Under the pieces are notes generated by a model. It ran no database searches and was not told the origin of the DNA. It was given only the letters and a program-made list of their open reading frames with translations. A stretch of 6,810 nucleotides of DNA from Caldilineales bacterium (GTDB lineage Bacteria; Chloroflexota; Anaerolineae; JAAEKA01), in the NCBI GenBank assembly GCA_021463315.1, contig JAJTXO010000210.1, positions 1 to 6,810 of the forward strand, written 5' to 3'. The first letter of the stretch is position 1. Each line of letters opens with the position of its first letter. Below, one piece after another: positions 1 to 6,686 of the stretch. The translations under genes and the position numbers were made by a program.

Positions 1-234
1 CGCGCTGGCGCCGGTGGTTTCCACGCCGATCTGCACCGTGGCCACGTCCGGCTCGACCGCCACCGTGCCCTCGCCGACCACGGTGATGGTGCGCGGCAGG
101 GTGGTGGTGGGCGCGGCCGGCTGTTCCTGGGCCGCGACCCTGCTCCCAGGCCCCACGGCGAAGATGCCCAGGGCCACAACTGCCAGCGCCACAACCAGCG
201 CGCCGGCGACAAACTGTGAGCGTTTGATCGTCAT
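1..234 (-). CDS. SIMPL-domain (DUF541) exported protein, N-terminal part only
   Basis: Seventy-eight codons are present and the gene runs off the left edge. The protein starts MTIKRSQFVAGALVVALAVV, a short basic N-terminus followed by a hydrophobic stretch to about residue 28, then a plausible signal-peptidase site after VAA near residues 33-35. After a Pro/Thr-rich spacer comes RTITVVGEGTVAVEPDVATV, then QIGVETTGASA. This pattern (a TITVxGEGxVxVxPD strand, then DxAxVxxGVxT) is typical of the start of SIMPL/DUF541 domains, which are periplasmic or extracytoplasmic proteins of poorly defined function. The ATG is supported by GGAGG at 243-247 with eight bases between. It lies about 106 bases downstream of the dehydrogenase on the same strand, so it could be co-transcribed or have its own promoter. 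The family call rests on the N-terminal third only. Confidence 0.8.
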   Translation of the reverse strand, partial: MTIKRSQFVAGALVVALAVVALGIFAVGPGSRVAAQEQPAAPTTTLPRTITVVGEGTVAVEPDVATVQIGVETTGASA

Positions 235-242
235 TTTTCAAT

Positions 243-247
243 CCTCC
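243..247 (-). promoter_or_regulatory. Ribosome binding site of the SIMPL-domain gene
   Basis: GGAGG on the minus strand lies eight bases before the ATG at 234. It fixes the start of the partial exported protein. The short inverted repeat CGAAC/GTTCG (252-256, 264-268) lies just upstream; its role is unknown and it may be chance. Confidence 0.65.
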
Positions 248-340
248 ATAGCGAACGTCCAATGTTCGTCTCGCAGCGATGCGGCGCCGTTTTGACCGCC
301 GCGACTGTAGCACGAGGTGGGCGGTAGATCTGTTCAGAAG

Positions 341-3286
341 TCAGATGGCCTGCGCCAACACCTCCACCACATGGTAGGCCCGCCGGCCGGTGACGTGCTC
401 GATCTGCTGGCGACAGCTCGCGCCGTCGGCGCAGATCAACGCCTCAGGCGCGGCCTGGATGGCTGGCGCCAGCCGGTCGCGCGCGACGGCCATGGACACC
501 TCGTAGTGATCGGCGGTGTAGCCGAACGCGCCGGCCATGCCGCAGCAGCCGGCGTCGATCAGATTGGCCTGCTGGCCAGGTATAGCCTGCAGCGCGGCCA
601 GCGAGCCAGCCGTCCCCACCGTGGCCTTCTGGTGACAGTGGCCGTGGAAGAGGACCGGCTGGGGCAGCGCGTGCAGCGGCGGCGCCAGCCCAGCGTTGAA
701 CTGCTGCGCCAGCCAATCGTCGATCAGATGGACATGTGCGGCCACCAGGGCCACGCGCGCATCGCCCGGCAGCAGATCGTGATACTCATCGTGGAACGCG
801 GCCGCGCAGCTTGGCTCGCAGATCAGGATGGGCAGCCCTTGCTCGGCCAAGGGGGTGAGCAGTTCCACAGTGCGCGCGGCCTGGCGGCGGGCGTCCTCCA
901 GCAGTCCTTGGCTGAGCATAGGCCGGCCGCAGCAGACGCGCGGCGCGAGCTGCACCTGGAAGCCGGCCGCCTCCAGCACCTGGACGGCCGCGATGCCGAT
1001 CTGAGGGTAGTTGTAGGTGGTGAAGGTGTCGGGGAAGAGGACAACTGGAGGATGGTTAACGGTGACTGGTGAACGGGTAATGGGCAATGAGGGGCTGCGA
1101 GCGGCGAACCAGGCGGTGAAGGTGGGGTGGGCGATGGGCGGGAGGGAGCGGGCGGGGTGCAGATTGACCACCTTGCCCAGCAGGGCGCGGGCAGAGCGGG
1201 TGCGCAGGACGGCGTTGGCCAGGGGCGCGACGGGCGCGGCCAGCCGGTTGATGGTATGGATGTGGCCGAAGAGGCGCGCGGCCAGCGGCGTCCCCTCCAC
1301 CGCGTGGCGCTGCGCCAGCACCTCGGCCTTGATCTTGGCCATGTCCACCACCGAGGGGCATTCGACTTTGCACGCTTTGCAGCTCAGGCAGAGGTCCAGC
1401 GCCGCGTAGACATCGGCCCAGGCAGGGCCGGCCAGGAGGCCGGCCCGATCAATAGTAGCGGCCTGGGCGGGATCGATCAGGAACTGGCCGGAGAGGGCCG
1501 CGCGCAGCAGATTGGCCCGGCCGCGGGTGCTGTGCTCCTCCTCGGCCGTGGCCTGAAACGAAGGACACATCGCACCGCTGGCCTTGCGGCAGTCGCCCGA
1601 TCCGTTGCACATCTCCACCGCCCGCGCCAGCCCGCCATCGGCCGACCAATCGAAAAATGGCCGTAGCTCCACCGTCTGGTAGGATGGCCCATAGCGCAAC
1701 AACCCCGGATCAGTCACATGCCCCTCCCCCTGCTCCCCCTGTTCCCCCATCCCCCTCGCCTCCGCCAGCGCCGCTTCCGTCACCTTCTTGCCTGGATTGA
1801 ACAGGTTGGCCGGATCGAAGGCCAGCTTGGTCTCGGCGAAGGCGCGTGTCACCTCCTCGCCGAAAAGCTGGCGGTTGAGATGGGTCAGCTTGAGACCATC
1901 GCCATGCTCGCCGCTGAGCACCCCGCCCAGCGGCCGGATCAGCGCCAGCAGTTCCGCCTGCATGGCGTCCATCACCGCGATGTCCGCGGCGCTCTTGAGG
2001 TTGAGCAGGGGGCGAATGTGCAGGCAGCCGGCGCTGGCGTGGGCGTAGTAGGCGGCCTCCTTGCCGTGTTCAGCCATCATGCGCTGCACGCTGCGCACGT
2101 AGGTGGGCAGATGCTCCACCGGCACAGCCACATCCTCCATGAAGCCGGCCGGTTTGACATCGCCGCGCCGGCCCAGCAGCAGAGTCAGCCCCGCCTTGCG
2201 CACCGCCCAGGCGTTGGCCTGGCCAACCGGGTCCAGCAGCGGCGTGACCGCGCCGCGCTGGCCGTGGGCGACCAGGCAGCGGCGCAGGTCATCCAGCCTG
2301 GCGCGCCCCTCGGCCTCGCTGGCCACATAGAACTCCACCGCCAACACACAGGCCGGGTCGCCCTGAACGAAGGTCAGGCGCTGGCTGTAGGCGGCGTGCT
2401 GGCGGCACAGATCCAGCAGCAGCTTATCCAGCAGCTCTACAGCCGAGGGCCGCAGCTCCAGCAGCGCGGGGACGGCCTCGGCCGCGGCCGCCAGCTCGTC
2501 GAAATGGACGATGGCCAGCGCGGTGCGAGCCGGCCGCGGCACAGCCCGCAGCGTGATCTCGGCCATGAAAGCCAGCGTACCCTCGGAGCCGGCGATGAGC
2601 TGGGCCGGGTTGGCGCGATCCAGGTTGTAGCCGCTGGCGCGGCGCCAGTGGTGGGGGAAGTCGCGGCGAATGGCAGGGCCGTAGCGCTCCAGAATCCCAT
2701 GCAGGGCAGCCGCCAGCGGCGCGGCGCCGACCGGCGGCCGGTCGAAGAAGTGCTCGTCGAAGCGCACGGCGCGCCCATCGGCCAGCACTGCGTCCACGGC
2801 CAGCACGCTGTCGGCCATCATGCCGTAGAGGATGGAGTGCGCGCCCGTGCCGTTGTTGCCCACCGTGCCCCCCACCGTGGCCCGGTTGCCGCTGGCCGGG
2901 TCAGGGCCCAGCATCAAGCCATGCAGCCGCAGGGCCGCGTTGACCTGGTCCAGCACCGCTCCCGGCTGGCAGCGCACCCACTGCTCCTCGGCGTTGATCT
3001 CCATGAGCTGGTTCAGGTGACGGGTGGTATCGATCACCACAGCGTGGCCCACGGTCTGGCCGGCCAGGCTGGTGGCCGCGCCCCTGGGCAGCACCGGCGC
3101 GCCCTGCTGCGCGCAGACCGCGATGGTCGCGATCACCTCCTCCACGCTGCGCGGGATCACCACGCCAAGCGGTTCGATCTGGTAGATGCTGGCGTCGGTG
3201 CTGTAGAGCACACGGTGCGCGCGGTCGAAACGCACGTCGTCCACGCCCGCGCGGCGCAGGTCATCGGCCAGGGAGGGGAGAGGCAT
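341..3286 (-). CDS. Fused FAD-linked oxidase / Fe-S dehydrogenase (D-lactate or D-2-hydroxyglutarate dehydrogenase type)
   Basis: This is a 981-residue protein of the GlcD/Dld-YdiJ type, close to the usual 950-1020 residues. Domains in order: a type-4 FAD-binding domain (about 36-250) with PRGAATSLAGQ at 67-77 and GNRATVGGTVGNNGTGAHS at 133-151; an FAD-oxidase C-terminal domain with the GEHGDG motif at 459-464 (H461); a ferredoxin-like part with C560, C566 and C574 and then C633-x2-C636-x2-C639-x3-C643-P; and a cysteine-rich (CCG) region with CCG at 785-787, GHCHQK around C884 and CCG at 914-916. Such enzymes oxidise D-2-hydroxyacids in the cytoplasm or at the inner membrane face and pass electrons via Fe-S centres to quinone, cytochrome or ETF. 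The substrate cannot be read from the sequence. The ATG has GGAG at 3293-3296, six bases away. Residues 510-522 and 731-747 are repeat-derived linkers. The nearby etfBA suggests ETF coupling, which is inference. Confidence 0.9.
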   Translation of the reverse strand: MPLPSLADDLRRAGVDDVRFDRAHRVLYSTDASIYQIEPLGVVIPRSVEEVIATIAVCAQQGAPVLPRGAATSLAGQTVGHAVVIDTTRHLNQLMEINAEEQWVRCQPGAVLDQVNAALRLHGLMLGPDPASGNRATVGGTVGNNGTGAHSILYGMMADSVLAVDAVLADGRAVRFDEHFFDRPPVGAAPLAAALHGILERYGPAIRRDFPHHWRRASGYNLDRANPAQLIAGSEGTLAFMAEITLRAVPRPARTALAIVHFDELAAAAEAVPALLELRPSAVELLDKLLLDLCRQHAAYSQRLTFVQGDPACVLAVEFYVASEAEGRARLDDLRRCLVAHGQRGAVTPLLDPVGQANAWAVRKAGLTLLLGRRGDVKPAGFMEDVAVPVEHLPTYVRSVQRMMAEHGKEAAYYAHASAGCLHIRPLLNLKSAADIAVMDAMQAELLALIRPLGGVLSGEHGDGLKLTHLNRQLFGEEVTRAFAETKLAFDPANLFNPGKKVTEAALAEARGMGEQGEQGEGHVTDPGLLRYGPSYQTVELRPFFDWSADGGLARAVEMCNGSGDCRKASGAMCPSFQATAEEEHSTRGRANLLRAALSGQFLIDPAQAATIDRAGLLAGPAWADVYAALDLCLSCKACKVECPSVVDMAKIKAEVLAQRHAVEGTPLAARLFGHIHTINRLAAPVAPLANAVLRTRSARALLGKVVNLHPARSLPPIAHPTFTAWFAARSPSLPITRSPVTVNHPPVVLFPDTFTTYNYPQIGIAAVQVLEAAGFQVQLAPRVCCGRPMLSQGLLEDARRQAARTVELLTPLAEQGLPILICEPSCAAAFHDEYHDLLPGDARVALVAAHVHLIDDWLAQQFNAGLAPPLHALPQPVLFHGHCHQKATVGTAGSLAALQAIPGQQANLIDAGCCGMAGAFGYTADHYEVSMAVARDRLAPAIQAAPEALICADGASCRQQIEHVTGRRAYHVVEVLAQAI
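1047..1095 (-). repeat. Degenerate heptamer array inside the dehydrogenase coding sequence
   Basis: Read on the minus strand, the seven-base units are ATTGCCC, ATTACCC, GTTCACC, AGTCACC, GTTAACC and ATCCTCC, keeping phase from 1088 to 1047, with a weaker unit before them (1095-1089). They encode the Ser/Pro/Thr-rich stretch SLPITRSPVTVNHPP near residues 733-747. This lies between the ferredoxin-like region and the first CCG domain, so it is an unstructured linker in frame. GTTCACC and GTTAACC also occur in the two intergenic arrays at 4599-4689 and 3301-3372, which argues for one repeat family. Confidence 0.7.
1721..1757. repeat. C-rich tandem repeat in the dehydrogenase linker
   Basis: The plus strand carries nine-base units CCCCCTGCT and CCCCCTGTT followed by further C-runs. 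On the coding strand this gives GEQGEQGEG, within residues 510-522, exactly between the FAD-oxidase domain and the ferredoxin-like part. It keeps the reading frame because the unit is nine bases long. Its sequence is unrelated to the heptamer array at the other linker. Confidence 0.6.
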
Positions 3287-3300
3287 GGGGGACTCCGGAG

Positions 3301-3367
<67 letters not shown>

Positions 3368-3372
<5 letters not shown>

Positions 3373-3835
3373 GATCAAGCGGTTGCAGATAGGTGTCCAC
3401 GAAGCTGGCAGCGGTCATGCAGTCGAAGGCCCCGGTCTGACGGGCCAGCGCCTGCACCAGCTCGTGGTTGGCTGAGACGAAGCAGTCAGCGCGGCCGCGT
3501 AAGGCAGTCAGATACACAGTGATGTCCTCACGGGGGATTGATCCTTCGGCGGCAACGCGACTGACCTCCAGATCGTCCAGCAACACATAGTCCACGGTCA
3601 TGCCGCGCCAGATTCGTCCGATGATCCCGCCGGCCCAATCCTTGTGCCGCAGACGTTGGGCAACACGCGAGATTTGCTGGAACAGGGCATCGGACACGAG
3701 AATCACCACATCGGCGCCAGGTTGTGACCCAAATCCCGCCCAGTCGAGCAACGCAGCTTCTGGGCTGTCCTGGAAAGCGGCGCCGACAATGTAGACATTA
3801 GTGTCCAGAAATACCCGTCGGGGATAGCTTTTCAC
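3368..3835 (-). CDS. PIN-domain protein, predicted toxin of a toxin-antitoxin pair
   Basis: This is a 155-residue protein with the PIN-fold opening VFLDTNVYIVG (D11 in this numbering), a middle LVSDALFQQISRVAQRL segment and the C-terminal EDITVYLTALRGRADCFVSANHEL stretch, here split as EDITVYLTALR (D104) and ADCFVSANHEL (D117). PIN toxins are Mg-dependent ribonucleases that cut tRNA, rRNA or mRNA in the cytoplasm. I chose the GTG at 3835 because GAGG lies four bases upstream and the gene then begins 10 bases after the antitoxin stop. An ATG at 3868 would add 11 residues (MNVSLPANRGD) and overlap the antitoxin by 23 bases with no good binding site. Where relatives usually have an acidic residue in the middle helix there is QQ (53-54), and the terminal acidic position reads N123. 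The stop codon is supplied by the heptamer array. Confidence 0.8.
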
Positions 3836-3845
3836 GTCGCCTCGA

Positions 3846-4157
3846 TTAGCTGGCAGCGATACGTTCATCGGCTAATTCGCGCTTGGTTTGGCGCACGAGG
3901 TCTACGATCTGATCCGGTGTGTGATAACCAGCCTCGGCCAGCGCCTGCTGGAACTCACGCCGCAACTGCTGAACTGAGCGGCTTGTCGGATGGTGCTCTT
4001 CCGGCACGCCGATCAACGCCTCGAACGCCTCCACGCCGATCAAGACCGCCTTGGCGCGGCCGCGCGAGGTGACGATCACGCAATCCCGGCCGTAGCTGGC
4101 TTGGTTGATCCAGTGCGAAAGGTTTTGGCTGACTTCGCTGACACTAACCAGGGACAT
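3846..4157 (-). CDS. Phd/YefM-family antitoxin
   Basis: This 103-residue protein starts MSLVSVSEVSQNLSHWINQA and continues with CVIVTSRGRAKAVLIGVEAFEAL, the usual Phd/YefM layout: an N-terminal DNA-binding dimer fold containing the (I/V)T(S/R)xGRxxAV(L/I) strand pair, then a helical C-terminal tail that wraps the toxin. It should neutralise the PIN toxin encoded 10 bases downstream and repress the shared promoter. The length is somewhat above the 80-90 residues common in the family because of a long charged tail (about 55-103). AAGGA near 4168-4172 precedes the ATG by about ten bases. A palindrome at 4178-4202 over the -10 box is a good operator candidate. Phd-type antitoxins with PIN toxins are a known combination. 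Confidence 0.85.
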   Translation of the reverse strand: MSLVSVSEVSQNLSHWINQASYGRDCVIVTSRGRAKAVLIGVEAFEALIGVPEEHHPTSRSVQQLRREFQQALAEAGYHTPDQIVDLVRQTKRELADERIAAS

Positions 4158-4177
4158 AGCTTGTTTCCTTTTATGCC

Positions 4178-4202
4178 TATAATTCGTATATTACGCATTA
4201 TA
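4178..4202. promoter_or_regulatory. Near-perfect palindrome, probable toxin-antitoxin operator
   Basis: The 25 bases read TATAAT-T-CGTA-TAT-TACG-C-ATTATA. Ten of eleven positions in each arm match around a three-base centre. On the minus strand the outer arm is itself the -10 box of the antitoxin promoter, so a dimer bound here would block transcription. Its place between the promoter and the antitoxin start, in an AT-rich island, fits autoregulation by a Phd/YefM protein, which is established for the family. The binding itself is inferred. Confidence 0.6.
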
Positions 4203-4224
4203 CACAGTGAAGCGGCGCCACCAA
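4197..4224 (-). promoter_or_regulatory. Predicted promoter of the toxin-antitoxin operon
   Basis: On the minus strand a perfect TATAAT (4202-4197) is preceded, after 16 bases, by TTGGTG (4224-4219), a three-of-six match to the -35 consensus. Transcription would start near 4190, leaving a leader of roughly 33 bases before the antitoxin ATG at 4157. The -10 box coincides with one arm of the palindrome at 4178-4202. Confidence 0.55.
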
Positions 4225-4240
4225 GCGCACTTGTTGGCGC
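4215..4240. repeat. Hairpin-forming inverted repeat upstream of the antitoxin
   Basis: The arms GCGCCACCAAG and CTTGTTGGCGC pair over eleven positions with one mismatch around the loop CGCA. It lies 16 bases beyond the stop of the orphan gene fragment and overlaps the -35 box of the toxin-antitoxin promoter. It could be a remnant terminator of the lost gene, although no U-run follows on the minus strand, or a second regulator site. Confidence 0.45.
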
Positions 4241-4256
4241 TCAATTGACACGGAGA

Positions 4257-4421
4257 TTACTGCAGCGCCACCATATCCCATCCCGAGCCCTGCCGATACA
4301 CCTCGAACCAGCCGGAGCGACGCAACAGATCGGCGTTGACGGTGAAACGAAAGGGGAAGAGCTCGGGCAGCCGCAGCAGGTCCTCCAAGGGCAATCGGCT
4401 GAGGACATTATACCCCTCTTG
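4257..4421 (-). pseudogene. Orphan C-terminal gene fragment, family not recognised
   Basis: On the minus strand, 54 sense codons run to a TAA at 4259-4257. The frame is closed upstream by TGA at 4424-4422 and offers no convincing start. The translation includes LPLEDLLRLPELFPFRFTVN, then ADLLRRSGWFEVYRQGSG and WDMVALQ. Third positions are mainly G or C, as in the neighbouring real genes, and the composition (alternating hydrophobic and aromatic residues, few repeats) looks like a folded C-terminus. I cannot name the family. It is best read as the 3' remnant of a gene whose 5' part was lost where the etfA terminator region now begins. A chance open frame is the alternative. Confidence 0.35.
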
Positions 4422-4567
4422 TCACAGCACACCATTTCAAGCCATGCATGGACAGCGCTTCGCAAAGGTCGGGGGGCTTGTCAGGCTGACCGAAGGCGCC
4501 GAAGCATCCCTCTTGGCGCTGTCAGCACAGGGGCGCGTCATCCATCTCAGTCTCCCCCCAACAAAAA
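4422..4567. other. Intergenic stretch with no recognisable gene
   Basis: This lies between the orphan fragment and the etfA terminator. Both strands have short open frames only, none with a supported start or recognisable product. It contains a C-run (4555-4560) next to the terminator's T-tract on the minus strand. I see no RNA gene or mobile-element end. Confidence 0.4.
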
Positions 4568-4595
4568 GAAGAGCGCAGCCAAAGCTGCGCCCTTC
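4568..4595 (-). terminator. Intrinsic terminator downstream of etfBA
   Basis: Read on the minus strand, GCGCAGC and GCTGCGC form a perfect seven-base-pair stem (4590-4584 and 4579-4573) around the loop TTTG. A G-U pair and four more pairs lengthen it to about twelve (GAAGGGCGCAGC with GCTGCGCTCTTC). The stem is followed at once by TTTTTGTT. It lies about 95 bases past the etfA stop, beyond the heptamer array, so the array should be part of the etfBA transcript. Confidence 0.8.
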
Positions 4596-4598
4596 CAG

Positions 4599-4689
4599 GT
4601 CACAAGTCACAAGTTCCCGGTTTCGGATCACCGATCACCGTTCACCGATAACCGATCACCGATCACCGTTCACCGATCACCGTCCGCCG
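4599..4689. repeat. Thirteen-unit degenerate heptamer array after etfA
   Basis: On the plus strand the seven-base units are GTCACAA twice, GTTCCCG, GTTTCGG, ATCACCG twice, TTCACCG, ATAACCG, ATCACCG twice, TTCACCG, ATCACCG and TCCGCCG. The phase is kept for 91 bases although many units differ by one or two bases. The array ends directly against the etfA stop codon (4692-4690) and stops three bases short of the terminator hairpin. A higher-order pattern is visible: the block ATCACCG-ATCACCG-TTCACCG occurs twice. Heptanucleotide STRR repeats in cyanobacteria are a known parallel. Confidence 0.9.
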
Positions 4690-5673
4690 CTACCCCAGCC
4701 GCTTCTTGAACTCAGCGCTCAACGCGGGCACCACGTCGTACAGGTCGCCGACCACGCCGTAGTTGGCTACGCTGAAGATGGGGGCCTCGGCGTCCTTGTT
4801 GATGGCGACGATGATCTTGGCGTTGCCCATGCCGGCCAGGTGCTGGATCGCGCCGCTGATGCCGGCCGCGATGTACAGATCAGGCCGCACCACCTTGCCG
4901 GTCTGGCCCACCTGGTGCTTGTAGGGGATGTAGCCCGCGTCCACGGCCGCGCGGCTGGCGCCCATCGCGCCGCCCAGGGTGTCGGCCAGCTCCTTGATCA
5001 TCTTGAAGCCCAGCTCCGGATCCTTGGCCACGCCGCGGCCGCCGCTGACGATGATCTTGGCGTCGGTCAGGCTCACCTCGCCGGTGGAAGTCGCCTCGAA
5101 GCTCTTGATCTCCTCGCGCACGCCGGTGGCGGGCGCCACCGGGCCGGACTTGACGATCTCGCCGGCGCGGGCAGGGTTGGCCTCGGGGGTGGGGAAGGAG
5201 CGCGCCCGCACGCTGGCCACGGCCAAGGGGCCGTTGAAGCGCACGGTGGTCAGCAGGTTGCCGGAGAAGACCGGCCGCACGGCCGCCAGGCCGCCATCCA
5301 CCAGCGACAGGTCGCTGCAGTCGGCCGCCAGGCCGGCGTTCAGATCGCAGGCCACCACGGCCGACAGATCACGCCCGCGCGCGGTGGCCGGGAAGAGCAA
5401 CACCTTGGGGCTGTGGGTCTTGACCAGATCCTCGACCACGGCCGCGTAGGGGTCCAGACGGAAGGCCGCCAGAGAGGCGTCCTCCACCAGATGCACCACG
5501 TCCGCGCCGTAGCTGACGGCGTCCTTGGCCACGGCCTCGACGCCGTTGCCGATCACCACGGCGGCCAGCTTGCCGCCCATCTGATCCACCAGACCGCGCG
5601 CCTTGCCGAGGACTTCCCAGGAAACCGGCGCCGCCTTGCCTTCAAACTGTTCGATGTATACCAGAATGCTCAT
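4690..5673 (-). CDS. etfA: Electron transfer flavoprotein alpha subunit
   Basis: The protein has 327 residues, the usual EtfA length. It carries the C-terminal FAD domain: SGGRGV at 210-215 (R213), GASRAAVDAGYIP at 238-250 (S240, R241), QVGQTGK at 254-260, and the EtfA signature LYIAAGISGAIQHLAGMGNA at 266-285 followed by INKDAEAPIF at 291-300. The residues matching human ETF-alpha FAD contacts and the conserved arginine (R241) are all present, as is H278 of the SGAIQH motif. With EtfB it forms a cytoplasmic heterodimer whose FAD collects electrons from dehydrogenases and passes them on, usually to ETF-quinone oxidoreductase. The ATG has AAGGAGA seven bases upstream. The gene begins 18 bases after etfB, so the two form one operon ending at the hairpin at 4568-4595. 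Confidence 0.96.
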   Translation of the reverse strand: MSILVYIEQFEGKAAPVSWEVLGKARGLVDQMGGKLAAVVIGNGVEAVAKDAVSYGADVVHLVEDASLAAFRLDPYAAVVEDLVKTHSPKVLLFPATARGRDLSAVVACDLNAGLAADCSDLSLVDGGLAAVRPVFSGNLLTTVRFNGPLAVASVRARSFPTPEANPARAGEIVKSGPVAPATGVREEIKSFEATSTGEVSLTDAKIIVSGGRGVAKDPELGFKMIKELADTLGGAMGASRAAVDAGYIPYKHQVGQTGKVVRPDLYIAAGISGAIQHLAGMGNAKIIVAINKDAEAPIFSVANYGVVGDLYDVVPALSAEFKKRLG

Positions 5674-5691
5674 CGTTATGTCTCCTTCCCT

Positions 5692-6480
<789 letters not shown>

Positions 6481-6486
<6 letters not shown>

Positions 6487-6506
6487 GGTGTCACCTCCTT
6501 GTGAAC
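6481..6506 (-). promoter_or_regulatory. Strong ribosome binding site and possible hairpin at the etfB TTG start
   Basis: On the minus strand AAGGAGGTGA (6500-6491) precedes the TTG (6486-6484) by four bases. This is a near-complete anti-16S match that may compensate for the weak start codon. The flanks GTTC-AC-AAGG and CCTTGAAC can pair over eight bases with a two-base bulge, placing part of the ribosome site in the stem, the rest in the loop, and the TTG in the opposite arm. Confidence 0.6.
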
Positions 6507-6548
6507 TTTCTGCGAAAATGTTGTACTGGCACTGAATCGAGCAGGTCG

Positions 6549-6578
6549 ATTATACCATCTCGTGACGCGCCGCGCCAA
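6549..6578 (-). promoter_or_regulatory. Predicted promoter of etfBA
   Basis: On the minus strand TGG-TATAAT (the -10 hexamer at 6554-6549) is a perfect extended -10 element. TTGGCG (6578-6573) stands 18 bases upstream as a four-of-six -35 box. Transcription should start near 6542, giving a leader of about 55 bases before the TTG. It is back to back with the plus-strand promoter at 6617-6645. Confidence 0.7.
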
Positions 6579-6616
6579 TTTTCACTAGCCGCTGTGCAAG
6601 GCGAGCCCGCGATTGG

Positions 6617-6645
6617 TTGACAGCTCTCACGGCAGTGTGCATAAT
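6617..6645 (+). promoter_or_regulatory. Predicted promoter of the rightmost plus-strand gene
   Basis: A perfect TTGACA (6617-6622), a 17-base spacer and CATAAT (6640-6645, five of six) make a near-consensus housekeeping promoter. Transcription would start near 6652, about 35 bases before the GTG at 6687. Confidence 0.75.
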
Positions 6646-6686
6646 GGACGGGAGCAAACCAGCAGTTCTGACGAGGACCAAGACCG

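Noticed and set aside
295..325. Inverted repeat ACCGCC/GGCGGT after the dehydrogenase as a terminator
   Set aside because: There are only six pairs with a 19-base loop and no U-run on the minus strand.
3836..3868. ATG at 3868 as the toxin start
   Set aside because: It overlaps the antitoxin by 23 bases without a ribosome site, while the GTG at 3835 has GAGG close by and sits just before the conserved LDTN motif. It cannot be fully excluded.
4407..4412. TATAAT on the minus strand as a promoter for the orphan fragment
   Set aside because: No -35 box lies at 16-18 bases; the nearest TTGAAA is 22 bases away. The hexamer is also inside the fragment's own reading frame.
4241..4465. A 74-codon minus-strand open frame overlapping the orphan fragment
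   Set aside because: It is Cys- and Arg-rich with poor codon use compared with the frame that ends at 4257, and has no supporting start signal.
4599..4689. Repeat array considered as a CRISPR or as a protein-coding heptad repeat
   Set aside because: The units are seven bases with no spacers, and the array is placed after the etfA stop codon with no start or ribosome site of its own.
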